A DNA stretch of 64,000 nucleotides from CAYVUB01 sp964454675 (GTDB taxonomy: Bacteria; Bacteroidota; Bacteroidia; Flavobacteriales; Flavobacteriaceae), in NCBI GenBank assembly GCA_964454675.1, contig CAYVUB010000001.1:1-64000 (forward strand), given 5' to 3'. Below the pieces are notes generated by a model that was not told the origin of the DNA, did not search any database, and saw only the letters and a program-made list of their open reading frames with translations. Positions within the stretch are counted from its first letter, which is position 1, and every line of letters begins with the position of its first letter. The position numbers and the translations under genes are program-made. Shown here piece after piece: positions 50,828 to 59,863 of the stretch.

Positions 50828-52018
50828 TTAATCTTTGTAAACTTTTAAAGCTTCTTTAAGGATGTTTACGGCTTTAATTAAGCTGTCTTCTTGCAGCACA
50901 TAAGCGATACGTATTTGATTAAGCCCAACGCCCGGTGTTGAGTAAAATCCGGCGGCTGGTGCTACCATAACAGTTTCGCCGTTATTGCTGTATGATTCAA
51001 GCAGCCATTGCGCAAAATAATCGGCATTTTTAATTGGCAGCTCGGCAATACAGTAAAATGCGCCATTGGGTTTTGCCACTTTTACACCGTCAATTTTTTC
51101 CAGTTCGGTAATGAGCGTGTTACGTCTGTTTGCGTATTCGTGTATGACATCGTCAAAATAGCTTTGAGGTGTATCGAGTGCTGCTTCGCTGGCTATTTGT
51201 TCTAATGTAGGCGGGCTTAATCGGGCTTGTGCAAATTTGAGCGCAGTTTTCATGACTGCTTTGTTTTTTGAAACCAAATAACCAATACGTGCGCCACACA
51301 TGCTGTAACGTTTTGATACAGAATCAATCATAATGGCATAATCTTCCAGACCTTCTTCCTGCATAATGGAATAAAACTCATTTCCGTCATACACGAACTC
51401 TCTGTAAACTTCATCGGCAATTAAGAATAAATCGTGCTTTTTGACAATTTCTGCCAGTTTTTTGATTTCTTCTTTAGAATATAAATAGCCTGTCGGGTTT
51501 CCGGGGTTACAAATTAAGATGGCTTTGGTTCTTGATGTGATAAGTTTTTCAAACTCTTCAATTGCAGGCAAGGCAAAGTTGTCTTCAATTTTTGAGATTA
51601 CCGGAACAACTTTGATGCCCGAAGCTGTCGAAAATCCGTTGTAGTTTGCATAAAATGGTTCGGGAATTATAATTTCATCATCAGAATCCATAATACTTCC
51701 GAAGGCAAACATCAAAGCTTCGCTTCCGCCGGTGGTCACGATAATATCGTTATGGGTTACATGGATGTTGTTTTTCTTGTAATATCCGGCAATTTTTTTA
51801 CGGTAACCTTCAGAGCCTTCAGAGCGTGAATATGCCAACACGTCCAAAGTATTGTTTTTAACGGCTTCAAGAGCAATTTCCGGCGATTTGATGTCCGGTT
51901 GTCCAATGTTTAGGTGGTAAACGGTTTTTCCTTCTTTGTAAGCCTGTTCGGCATAAGGAACTAACTTTCGTATGGGTGATTCCGGCATTAACTGCCCTTT
52001 TTTGGAAATTGATGGCAT
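50828..52018 (-). CDS. Class I aminotransferase
   Basis: The 396-residue PLP enzyme has LNIGQPDIKSP, TTGGSEALMFAFGSIMD, ICNPGNPTGYLYS (Asn to PLP), ADEVYREFVYDG and DSVSKRYSMCGARIGYL with the Schiff-base Lys. It resembles the aspartate/alanine aminotransferases of subgroup Ib. It is distinct from the aminotransferase at 10027. It is probably cotranscribed with murB; a metabolic link is not evident. Confidence 0.9.
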   Translation of the reverse strand: MPSISKKGQLMPESPIRKLVPYAEQAYKEGKTVYHLNIGQPDIKSPEIALEAVKNNTLDVLAYSRSEGSEGYRKKIAGYYKKNNIHVTHNDIIVTTGGSEALMFAFGSIMDSDDEIIIPEPFYANYNGFSTASGIKVVPVISKIEDNFALPAIEEFEKLITSRTKAILICNPGNPTGYLYSKEEIKKLAEIVKKHDLFLIADEVYREFVYDGNEFYSIMQEEGLEDYAIMIDSVSKRYSMCGARIGYLVSKNKAVMKTALKFAQARLSPPTLEQIASEAALDTPQSYFDDVIHEYANRRNTLITELEKIDGVKVAKPNGAFYCIAELPIKNADYFAQWLLESYSNNGETVMVAPAAGFYSTPGVGLNQIRIAYVLQEDSLIKAVNILKEALKVYKD

Positions 52019-52139
52019 TGTATTATTAATTAAGCGGCAAATTTCCGAAAATTATCTTAAAGTTTTTTTAAAAAACAGGCCTAAAAAAAATAAGTTATGT
52101 TAAAGATTTGTAAATTGGATGTAAACTTATACGGCATAT

Positions 52140-53468
52140 ATGTTTAAGAAAAATGTTTTAACCGGATTTCTTTTAATTTTTCATGCGATTGGTTTTTCTC
52201 AGGGATTGTTTAATTTACCCAAAACCAGCCATACAAGAATCAATTTTGAGATTATAGACAATCTCATTATTTTTCCTGTAGAGGTTAACGGTGTTAAGCT
52301 TTCGTTTATATTGGATTCGGGAGTTAGTAAACCTATATTGTTCAATATTATTAATATTTCGGGTTCTATTGAGTTTAAACATGCAGAGCGCATTTATTTA
52401 AGAGGTTTTGGTGATGGTGGTTATATAGAAGCCTTAAAATCAAAAGGTAATTTTTTTAAAATTGGTGATGCGGTCAATGTAAATCAGGATATTTTTGTGA
52501 TTTTTGACGAGACCATCAATTTTACGCCCCGGCTTGGAGTGCCGGTTCACGGGATTATCGGGTATGATGTTTTTAAAGATTTTGTAGTAGAAATCAATTA
52601 TGCTTCAAAATTCATGAAACTTCATGACCCTCAGGCATATAAATTTAAGAATTGTAAAAAATGCCAAACGTTTGATTTGGAATTCAATCAAAACAAACCT
52701 TATATCAATGCTCAGGTTGAAGTAAATTCAGTGCAAATTCCCGTAAAACTGCTTATTGATTCGGGTGGAAGTGATGCGCTATGGTTGTTTCAAGACGATA
52801 CTTTGGGGATTGTTCCCGGAAATAATTATTTTGACGACTTTTTAGGAAAAGGATTAAGCGGCAGTGTTTATGGAAAACGTGCCCGGGTGGCATCATTTTC
52901 TTTAGATAATTTTCATCTTAAAGCGGTTAATGCTGCTTATCCCGATTCGGCAGCTATTAGTTTTGCAAGAAGATTTAAAGAGCGAAACGGTAGCGTGGCA
53001 GGTGAAATTTTGAAACGGTTTAACATGATAGTCGATTATAAAAATGAAAAAATCACTTTAAAAAAGAATAAAAACTTTAAGCTGCCTTTTCAGTATAATA
53101 TGAGCGGAATTGTTATAGAGCAAGATGGCGTTCGTGTTGTTAAAGAAAGAGATGTAGGAAATGCAGGTATTGACTCTTATAGAAATTCAACCGAAGGAAA
53201 TAAAATCATACAAATAACAGAAGCATACAGATATTTGTTGAAACCTTCATACAGGGTTGTGGAATTACGAAAAGATTCGTCGGCAGAACTTGCAGGAATG
53301 CAAATTGGCGATATTATCTTGAGTGTTAATAACAAAGAAGCTCACCTTATGACCATGCAGGATATTAATGATAAATTGCGAGCCAATGAAGGCGAAATTG
53401 TTAGGCTAAAAGTTGACAGAAACGGAAAAGAATTGAGTTTCACGTTTAAACTTAAAAGTTTGCTATAA
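52140..53468 (+). CDS. Exported retropepsin-like aspartic protease with C-terminal PDZ domain
   Basis: The 442-residue protein has a signal peptide (GFLLIFHAIGFSQG), two retropepsin-type active-site loops (SFILDSGVSKP at about residues 55-66 and LLIDSGGSDALWLF in the second half), and a PDZ domain over the last 90 residues (YRVVELRKDSSAELAGMQIGDIILSVNN). The double D-S/T-G layout is that of a clan AA peptidase formed as a tandem within one chain. It is probably periplasmic or surface-exposed. Substrates are unknown. Confidence 0.82.
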   Translation: MFKKNVLTGFLLIFHAIGFSQGLFNLPKTSHTRINFEIIDNLIIFPVEVNGVKLSFILDSGVSKPILFNIINISGSIEFKHAERIYLRGFGDGGYIEALKSKGNFFKIGDAVNVNQDIFVIFDETINFTPRLGVPVHGIIGYDVFKDFVVEINYASKFMKLHDPQAYKFKNCKKCQTFDLEFNQNKPYINAQVEVNSVQIPVKLLIDSGGSDALWLFQDDTLGIVPGNNYFDDFLGKGLSGSVYGKRARVASFSLDNFHLKAVNAAYPDSAAISFARRFKERNGSVAGEILKRFNMIVDYKNEKITLKKNKNFKLPFQYNMSGIVIEQDGVRVVKERDVGNAGIDSYRNSTEGNKIIQITEAYRYLLKPSYRVVELRKDSSAELAGMQIGDIILSVNNKEAHLMTMQDINDKLRANEGEIVRLKVDRNGKELSFTFKLKSLL

Positions 53469-53507
53469 AAAAAATGCCTTCAATCCCGTTGGGCGAAGGC
53501 ATTTTTT
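53467..53507. terminator. Bidirectional terminator between PDZ protease and DUF1573 genes
   Basis: AAAAATGCCTTC and GAAGGCATTTTTT form a stem of at least 12 bp with A/T tracts on both sides, placed right after the stop at 53468. Confidence 0.85.
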
Positions 53508-53527
53508 AATCAATTATAAAAGCGTAA

Positions 53528-53953
53528 TTATTGTTCCATTACACTTTTTTCTTTCTTTGTTAAGACACTGGTTTTGCTGGAATCAACAACATCGCCTTTA
53601 ATTTTTAAAGCTACAGACGGCGTGTCGGCATTTGATATAACGGTAATCGTTTTTCTGATAGGACCATTACGTTGAGTGTCATATTTTACTTCAATTTTTC
53701 CTGTTTCGCCCGGCATAATCGGACCTTCCGGTTTTTTTGGAACCGTACAACCGCAAGTAGATGTGGCTTTTGAGATGATTAATGGAGCATTGCCGGTATT
53801 GGTAAACTCAAAAACCCTGACACCGTCAGCGCCTTTTTCAATGGTGCCGTAATCTATCTCACTGGTTTTAAACTCAATTTTTGCTACTTTTTCTTGTGCA
53901 AAAGCAGAAATGCCAAACATTCCCACAAACAAAATTACAATCAAATTTTTCAT
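53528..53953 (-). CDS. Exported DUF1573 protein
   Basis: A 141-residue protein with a signal peptide (MKNLIVILFVGMFGISAFA) and one DUF1573/ASPM-like Ig fold: IDYGTIEKGADGVRVFEFTNTGNAPLII, then STCGCTVPKKPEGPIMPGETGKIEVKYD. The CGC motif is conserved in this Bacteroidota family, whose function is unknown. The ATG at 53953 gives a clean signal peptide; the ATG at 53980 adds MKYQFKIKM and overlaps the promoter. The promoter is well formed. Confidence 0.88.
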   Translation of the reverse strand: MKNLIVILFVGMFGISAFAQEKVAKIEFKTSEIDYGTIEKGADGVRVFEFTNTGNAPLIISKATSTCGCTVPKKPEGPIMPGETGKIEVKYDTQRNGPIRKTITVISNADTPSVALKIKGDVVDSSKTSVLTKKEKSVMEQ

Positions 53954-53977
53954 CATTTTAATTTTAAATTGATACTT

Positions 53978-54008
53978 CAAAACTACTTACTTTTTTATCA
54001 TTTTGCAA
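53978..54008 (-). promoter_or_regulatory. DUF1573 gene promoter (TTG-N20-TAGTTTTG)
   Basis: On the minus strand TTG (54006-54008) and TAGTTTTG (53978-53985) are 20 bases apart, 25 bases before the ATG. Confidence 0.7.
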
Positions 54009-54099
54009 AATTATTAGACATATTACTTATTACGGCTTCAATTAACAAGTATCGGCAGTAATATTTAACATTATAATTTCACGAAAAAAGAATTATAAG

Positions 54100-54107
54100 T
54101 ACTTTTG
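54100..54107 (+). promoter_or_regulatory. -7 promoter element of valS (TACTTTTG)
   Basis: TACTTTTG lies 30 bases before ATG 54138, with TTTC 19 bases upstream in place of TTTG. It overlaps the longer valS frame, supporting the later start. Confidence 0.5.
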
Positions 54108-54137
54108 CCAGTTATTAAGCAAAAACAATACCAAAAG

Positions 54138-56783
54138 ATGCAAATCCCAACAAAATATTCTGCTCATGATGTCGAAAGCAAATGGTACGCTTACTGGATG
54201 GAGCATGGTTATTTCAATTCAAAACCCGATAACAGAGAATCTTACACTATAGTAATACCGCCGCCTAATGTTACCGGCGTGCTGCACATGGGGCACATGC
54301 TGAACAACACAATTCAGGATGTGCTTATTCGTAGAGCAAGATTGAGAGGTTATAATGCCTGTTGGGTTCCGGGAACGGATCACGCTTCGATTGCAACAGA
54401 AGCAAAAGTAGTGGCAAAGCTCAAAGAACAGGGAATTGACAAAAACAATCTGACAAGAGAGGAATTTTTAACTCACGCTTGGGATTGGACAAACCAATAC
54501 GGAGGGGTTATCCTTGAGCAATTAAAGAAATTAGGAGCTTCGTGTGATTGGGACAGAACCAAATTCACAATGGACGAAGATATGTCGGCTTCGGTTATCA
54601 AGGTTTTTGTGGATTTGTACAACAAAGGCTTGATTTATCGCGGTTACCGAATGGTAAACTGGGATCCCGAAGCAAAAACCACTTTATCTGATGAAGAGGT
54701 TATCTACGAAGAAAGACAAGGAAAATTCTATCATCTGAATTATAAAATTGCAGGAACTGACGAATTTATCACAATCGCAACCACTCGTCCTGAAACGATT
54801 TTGGGAGATACTGCTATTTGTGTGAATCCGAATGACGAAAGATATGCACACTTGAAAGGAAAGAAAGCAATTGTTCCGATTGCCAACCGTGAAATTCCGA
54901 TTATTTTCGATGACTATGTGGATATGGAATTCGGAACGGGAGCTTTGAAAGTTACTCCTGCTCACGATGTGAATGATAAGGTTCTGGGAGATAAGCACAA
55001 CTTGGAAATCATTGATATTTTCAACGAAGATGCCACTCTGAACAGTTTCGGATTGCATTATCAAGGAAAAGACCGTTTTGTGGTTCGTGAGGAAATTGCA
55101 AAGGAATTGGAACAAATCGGAGCTTTGATTAAAACCGAAACACATTTGAACAAAGTCGGAACTTCCGAAAGAACCAAAGCGGTTATCGAACCTCGCTTGT
55201 CTGACCAATGGTTTTTGAAAATGGAAGATTTGGTAAAACCTGCTTTAAAAGCGGTTTTGGAAACCGAAGAAATCAAATTCTACCCGAAGCGTTTTGACAA
55301 TACTTACAAACATTGGTTAGAGAATATTACGGATTGGAATATTTCCCGTCAGCTTTGGTGGGGACAGCAAATTCCTGCTTATTTCTATGGAGAGGGAAAA
55401 GAGGATTTTGTAGTTGCTGAAACTATCGAACAAGCTCTTGAATTAGCTAAAGCAAAAACAGGCAACTTTAAACTTGAAACTTTAAACCTGAAACAAGATA
55501 AGGACGCTTTAGACACTTGGTTTTCGTCTTGGTTGTGGCCTATGAGTGTTTTCGGAGGAATTATGAATCCTGAAAATGAGGAATATAAATATTATTATCC
55601 TACCAATGATTTGGTAACAGGACCTGATATTATTTTCTTTTGGGTTGCCCGAATGATTATTGCAGGTTATGAATATGCAGATGAAAAACCTTTTTCAAAT
55701 GTATATTTTACGGGAATCGTAAGAGATAGCCAAAGACGAAAAATGTCAAAATCTTTGGGTAATTCGCCTGACCCACTGGATTTGATTGAAAAATTTGGTG
55801 CGGATGGCGTTCGTTGCGGCTTATTGCTTTCGGCTTCTGCTGGAAACGACATTTTGTTTGATGAGGAATTATGCAACCAAGGAAAAGGATTTGCCAATAA
55901 AATATGGAATGCTTTCCGATTGATAAAAGGCTGGGAAGTGGCTTCCCCTTTGGGGATTGAGGGGCTTCAACCCGAACATTCAAGAGTAGCTGTAGATTGG
56001 TTTGAAAACAAATTCCAAAAAACATTAGCTCAAATCAATGATGATTTTGAGAAATACAGGATTTCCGATGCTTTGATGTCAATTTATAAATTGGTTTGGG
56101 ACGATTTCTGTTCGTGGTATCTGGAAATGATTAAACCAAGCTACCAACAACCGATTGATAAAGTAACTTTCGATAAAACGATTGTAATTTTAGAGGATTT
56201 ATTGAAATTACTACACCCTTTTATGCCTTTCCTTACGGAAGAAATATGGCAACACATTACCGAAAGAACACCTGAAAATGCTTTGGTTATTGCCCAATAT
56301 CCAACTGAAAAACCATTTGATGAAAAGATTATTTCGGGTTTTGATTTTGCTTCGGAAGTGATTTCGGGAGTAAGAACCATTCGTAAAGACAAAAATATTC
56401 CGTTTAAAGATGCTATCGAACTGAAAGCTATCAATAACGAAAAAGCGGTTTCTCATTTTGATTCGGTTATAATGAAGCTCGGAAATATTTCCGTTTTGGA
56501 ATACGTAAACGAAACCGTAAACGGAGCTTTGACTTTTCGTGTAAAATCGAATGAATATTTTGTTCCTGTTTCGGGAAATATCAACATTGAGGAGGAAATT
56601 GCAAAACTTACAGAGGAGTTGAACTATACCAAAGGATTTTTAGCTTCGGTAGATAAGAAGCTTTCCAACGAAAAATTCGTTGCAGGAGCACCCGAACAGG
56701 TCATTGCCAACGAACGTAAAAAACAAGCGGATGCACTTGCTAAAATTGCAACTTTGGAACAAAGTATTGCAAGTTTGAGGTAG
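54138..56783 (+). CDS. valS: Valine--tRNA ligase
   Basis: It charges tRNA-Val and edits misactivated threonine. The 881-residue class Ia synthetase has the HIGH motif as HMGH (residues 50-53), the editing domain with TTRPETILGDTAICVNP, the KMSKS motif (RRKMSKSLGNS, about residue 535), the anticodon-binding domain and a C-terminal coiled coil (EEEIAKLTEELNYTKGFL). About residues 602-610 (SPLGIEGLQ) are encoded by a CCCCTTTGGGG repeat and look like an in-frame insertion. By eye glycine GGA and arginine AGA codons seem more frequent here than in neighbouring genes; I did not count them. Confidence 0.97.
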   Translation: MQIPTKYSAHDVESKWYAYWMEHGYFNSKPDNRESYTIVIPPPNVTGVLHMGHMLNNTIQDVLIRRARLRGYNACWVPGTDHASIATEAKVVAKLKEQGIDKNNLTREEFLTHAWDWTNQYGGVILEQLKKLGASCDWDRTKFTMDEDMSASVIKVFVDLYNKGLIYRGYRMVNWDPEAKTTLSDEEVIYEERQGKFYHLNYKIAGTDEFITIATTRPETILGDTAICVNPNDERYAHLKGKKAIVPIANREIPIIFDDYVDMEFGTGALKVTPAHDVNDKVLGDKHNLEIIDIFNEDATLNSFGLHYQGKDRFVVREEIAKELEQIGALIKTETHLNKVGTSERTKAVIEPRLSDQWFLKMEDLVKPALKAVLETEEIKFYPKRFDNTYKHWLENITDWNISRQLWWGQQIPAYFYGEGKEDFVVAETIEQALELAKAKTGNFKLETLNLKQDKDALDTWFSSWLWPMSVFGGIMNPENEEYKYYYPTNDLVTGPDIIFFWVARMIIAGYEYADEKPFSNVYFTGIVRDSQRRKMSKSLGNSPDPLDLIEKFGADGVRCGLLLSASAGNDILFDEELCNQGKGFANKIWNAFRLIKGWEVASPLGIEGLQPEHSRVAVDWFENKFQKTLAQINDDFEKYRISDALMSIYKLVWDDFCSWYLEMIKPSYQQPIDKVTFDKTIVILEDLLKLLHPFMPFLTEEIWQHITERTPENALVIAQYPTEKPFDEKIISGFDFASEVISGVRTIRKDKNIPFKDAIELKAINNEKAVSHFDSVIMKLGNISVLEYVNETVNGALTFRVKSNEYFVPVSGNINIEEEIAKLTEELNYTKGFLASVDKKLSNEKFVAGAPEQVIANERKKQADALAKIATLEQSIASLR
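55942..55967. repeat. CCCC-TTT-GGGG palindromic repeat inside valS
   Basis: CTTCCCCTTTGGGG followed by ATTGAGGGGCTT. Its inverse closely resembles the repeat at the kynU stop (35327-35353). It stays in frame with valS. Confidence 0.55.
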
Positions 56784-56835
56784 AGTTCATTTAAACTTTT
56801 TTAGCAATGAAATTCATAAAAAATATTAAAAATAA

Positions 56836-56986
56836 AACCACATAGAAACATAGGGTTCCTTTACTGTAAAAGGTTTTCATAGTTCGTCTTTGACGAAACA
56901 TAGTCTTGTTAGGCTATGATTTCCACCAAAGGTGGAAGCTATCCTAAACTATATCAAAAGATAAAAACCTATGTTTCTATGTGGTT
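56836..56986. mobile_element. 151-bp element with perfect 19-bp terminal inverted repeats
   Basis: AACCACATAGAAACATAGG (56836-56854) is repeated exactly in inverse at 56968-56986. The interior contains further small hairpins (GTCTTTGAC; CATAG/CTATG; TCCACC-AAA-GGTGGA) and no reading frame. It occupies half of the 320 bases between valS and the toxin gene. The form suggests a non-autonomous element or a structured RNA. The flanking bases to 57070 show nothing else. Confidence 0.6.
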
Positions 56987-57071
56987 AATAGTAAATATCA
57001 AATAGGTTATGTGTCTATTTTTGATTTAATAAAAAGTTTAAATCACTTCGTAATAAAACTTTTCTAAAAAC

Positions 57072-57106
57072 AAAAACCTCCGAAGTCGTAAGATTTTGGA
57101 GGTTTT
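57072..57106. terminator. Bidirectional terminator between valS and the toxin gene
   Basis: AAAACCTCC and GGAGGTTTT form a 9-bp stem with a T-run on the plus strand and a T-rich stretch on the minus side. Its right end overlaps the toxin stop codon. Confidence 0.75.
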
Positions 57107-57419
57107 ATTTTTTTAAGCGTTTATCAATCATTTTTTCTTCAGGGTTTCTATGACAATCCCAAATCATCACAATAAGAATATCTTGTTTGATTACTTCATA
57201 TATCACTTCGTGATTTGCTGTCACTAAACATCTTACACTTTCATATTCAGTAGGTTTTCCCAAAAAAGGATTTTTGATTAAAGCCTTAACATCTTTATTA
57301 ATCTTTGAATTTAGTTTGATACTATATGTATTGGACAAATTACGTTTAATGTAAAACTCCAATATATCAATCAAATCCAAACGAGCTTCAATTGACCAAT
57401 TTATTTTGTACCTAACCAT
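57105..57419 (-). CDS. ParE/RelE-type toxin
   Basis: The 104-residue protein has the ParE/RelE fold pattern: INWSIEARLDLIDILEFYIKRNLSNTYSIKLNSKINKDVKAL, PFLGKPTEYESVRCLVTANHEVIYEV and ILIVMIWDCHRNPEE. It would poison gyrase or cleave mRNA; the subfamily cannot be decided. Its start overlaps the antitoxin stop by 19 bases, the usual antitoxin-first order. Confidence 0.85.
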   Translation of the reverse strand: MVRYKINWSIEARLDLIDILEFYIKRNLSNTYSIKLNSKINKDVKALIKNPFLGKPTEYESVRCLVTANHEVIYEVIKQDILIVMIWDCHRNPEEKMIDKRLKK

Positions 57420-57634
57420 TGGTTTATCTCTTGTTGCAAATCTTCGTGTGATATGGTTTGGTTATTTTTTAGCTGTTCACGACCCAATTCAATACGTTTT
57501 TTTTGTTCAGGTGTCAGCTGATAAATTTCCTCTTTTTCAAAATCAAGCAAATTTTTAATCTGTTCCATAACAGCAGTATTTTTCAAATTTGCTATACGAC
57601 TTATCAAATCTATTTTTAATTCTGCTGTATTCAT
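57401..57634 (-). CDS. Antitoxin of the ParE/RelE-type pair
   Basis: From ATG 57634 the protein has 77 residues (MNTAELKIDLISRIANLKNT), a helical N-terminal part and an acidic C-terminal tail (LDFEKEEIYQLTPEQKKRIELGREQL, SHEDLQQEINQWL). Such short helical antitoxins without a classical ribbon-helix-helix are common partners of this toxin family in Bacteroidota. The ATG at 57652 would add six residues. Confidence 0.8.
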   Translation of the reverse strand: MNTAELKIDLISRIANLKNTAVMEQIKNLLDFEKEEIYQLTPEQKKRIELGREQLKNNQTISHEDLQQEINQWLGTK

Positions 57635-57753
57635 AACCTTATTTTTTATCAAAGATAAAACTTTTTTCAGAAAACGGAAAACAGAACAAAGCCTTTTCTA
57701 AAAACAAAAAACTCCAAATATCTTCATTTATAAAAATTGCTTTTCCACGAGTT

Positions 57754-58509
57754 TCAACTTTCAAAAAAACTCGTATTTGCTTTAAAAAGCTGATAAAACA
57801 ATTTCATATTTTCAAGTTCCTGCCAACGACATTCGGTTGCAGGATTCTTGTCTAAATTATAAACTTTAGCACTTTCAATAGCTAAAACAAAAGGGGAATG
57901 CGAGGCTATAATAAACTGACAATTAAATAAATAAGCATATTTTTCAATCAATTTTTTTAGTACCAGCTGTAATTTAGGAGAAAAGGAATTTTCGGGTTCA
58001 TCGAGTAAATAAAGTGTGTTTGGTTCAAAAATATATTCAAAAAATGAAATCGCAGTTTCTCCATTAGAAAATTGCTCGGAAAGTTCGTTGTGATTCTGCC
58101 AGGCAAACATTCTCGTTCTGTCGTCTTTGTCTTGCGCGTCTAAAATTCTTTTTTCGGCTTTTTCTGTTTTACTCCTTAATTTCACAATAGCTTCCATAAT
58201 ATCTTCACTACGAATAAAACGACTTTCGGACGGGATTTCTACTTTTCTTCCGTTTCGTTCTGCTGTTTGAAAAGAGCATTTTTCGACAAATTCGTTGATG
58301 TAAAATGAGGAATTCCCTAATGTTTTGTGCTTTAGCTTAATCTTTTCAGCAATAACATTCAGCAAAGTTGATTTTCCCGAGCCATTATTTCCGTAAAAAA
58401 CAGTAACAGGAGAAAAGCCAATCGTACTTGTTATTTTGGAACACAAAATTCTATACGGATAAACACGTCTTTCTTCATAGGGTAACGAAAAATTTTCAAG
58501 AAAAACCAT
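57754..58509 (-). CDS. Stand-alone AAA/ABC-type ATPase
   Basis: The 251-residue protein has a Walker A (FYGNNGSGKSTLLNVIAEK), an ABC-like signature (LSEQFSNGETAISFFEYIF), a Walker B (NTLYLLDEPENSFSP) and a switch His (IIASHSPF). A basic middle segment replaces the long coiled coil of SMC or RecN proteins. It belongs to the broad AAA_21/OLD-type group that includes anti-phage ATPases, but no nuclease or other partner is adjacent. It stands alone between the toxin-antitoxin pair and rodA. A role in defence is possible but unproven. Confidence 0.8.
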   Translation of the reverse strand: MVFLENFSLPYEERRVYPYRILCSKITSTIGFSPVTVFYGNNGSGKSTLLNVIAEKIKLKHKTLGNSSFYINEFVEKCSFQTAERNGRKVEIPSESRFIRSEDIMEAIVKLRSKTEKAEKRILDAQDKDDRTRMFAWQNHNELSEQFSNGETAISFFEYIFEPNTLYLLDEPENSFSPKLQLVLKKLIEKYAYLFNCQFIIASHSPFVLAIESAKVYNLDKNPATECRWQELENMKLFYQLFKANTSFFES

Positions 58510-58585
58510 TTTAGAACAAATTTTGGAATTATTAATTTAAAATTTTGGTAATGTACTGAAAAACAGTTGGTGTAATTTGGGTACT

Positions 58586-59863
58586 TTACCAATCATTCAA
58601 TCTGTTTGAATCAAGCTTTACAAAAATAAACAGTAGGATTGTAAATGCCCATAAACTCGAACCGCCATAGCTAAAAAACGGCAAAGGAATTCCAATAGTA
58701 GGAACCAATCCCATGACCATCCCGATATTGATTAAAAAGTGCATAAATAAAATGGATGCTACACAATAGCCATATACACGGCTAAACTGAGATTTTTGAA
58801 GTTCTGCCAAATAAAGAATCCGCAATAGTAATCCCACAAATAAAATCACCACCAGCGCACTACCCATAAAACCCCATTCTTCGCCTACGGTGCTAAAAAT
58901 ATAATCGGTATGCTGTTCGGGTACAAATTTTCCTGTGGTGCGCGTGCCTTCCAGAAATCCTTTTCCTGTTAAACCACCCGAACTTATGGCTTTTTCAGAT
59001 TCGTTAAGGTTGTAAAGTATGGTTTGCTTCATTTCTTTTAAGCGTTCGGGGTCGCTTTCCAACCGCAGCCAAAGGCTAATCCTATCCTGTTGATGAGGTT
59101 TTAATATCGATTCATAAAAGAAATTTACCCCAAATGAAAAACCGATACACACCAGATAAATAAGAATAGGCTGTATGAGCAAAGGTTTCTTTTTCCGAAT
59201 AAAAAAATGATGCCCAAAAATGATACCCGCAGCAGCAATAACAATAACCCAGATATTAAATTTTAAGGTTGTAATGGCAAGAACGATGATGATTACCGCA
59301 ATTACCAGATAGATTTGCTGTAAGCCTTCACGGTAGAATACAAAAAAGAAAGCGGCATAAACAACAGTGCTTCCGGTGTCGTTTTGCAATAAAATTAAAA
59401 TTGCGGGAATGATAATTAAAGCTACGGCTTTAAGTTGGTCTTTAAGGATTTTGATATTGGTTTGCATATCACTTATAAACTTGGCTACGGCGAGTGATGT
59501 TGCAAATTTTGCAAACTCGGCAGGCTGTATGGTCATGGAGCCTATGCCGTACCATGATGTAGCACCGTTAACCGTTTTTCCGAAGAAAAATAAACCTACA
59601 AGCGACAGCATGGAAACAATGTAAATGATGCTGGCAAACCGTTCATAAAATTTGGCTTCTATGGCTAAAATCAAGATTATTAATGCAAATGTGAATAAGA
59701 TGAACAATGCCTGTGTGCCGTAAGGTTTACTTCGGTCAAAATAAGAAGTAACCTCGCCAACGTGTGATGCCGATATGATGTTAATCCACCCGAAAATGAC
59801 CAGTAATAAAAACAATATTATGGTAATCCAGTCAAAATTATATCCTTTGAGTCCTCGCTGCAT
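58586..59863 (-). CDS. rodA: Peptidoglycan glycosyltransferase RodA (SEDS protein)
   Basis: RodA polymerises glycan strands in the elongation complex together with PBP2. The 425-residue protein has about ten membrane helices and SEDS motifs: TVNGATSWYGIGSMTIQPAEFAK, LLQNDTGSTVVYAAFFFVFY (catalytic Asp), QHTDYIFSTVGEEWGFMGS and VGLVPTIGIPLPFFSYGGSS. The ATG shares one base with the mrdA stop. It is the last gene of the mre operon. Confidence 0.96.
   Translation of the reverse strand: MQRGLKGYNFDWITIILFLLLVIFGWINIISASHVGEVTSYFDRSKPYGTQALFILFTFALIILILAIEAKFYERFASIIYIVSMLSLVGLFFFGKTVNGATSWYGIGSMTIQPAEFAKFATSLAVAKFISDMQTNIKILKDQLKAVALIIIPAILILLQNDTGSTVVYAAFFFVFYREGLQQIYLVIAVIIIVLAITTLKFNIWVIVIAAAGIIFGHHFFIRKKKPLLIQPILIYLVCIGFSFGVNFFYESILKPHQQDRISLWLRLESDPERLKEMKQTILYNLNESEKAISSGGLTGKGFLEGTRTTGKFVPEQHTDYIFSTVGEEWGFMGSALVVILFVGLLLRILYLAELQKSQFSRVYGYCVASILFMHFLINIGMVMGLVPTIGIPLPFFSYGGSSLWAFTILLFIFVKLDSNRLNDW

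Noticed and set aside
54684..55208. A 174-codon open frame antisense to valS
   Set aside because: It lies wholly within the conserved valS coding region, shows no recognisable domain and is explained by the composition of the opposite strand.
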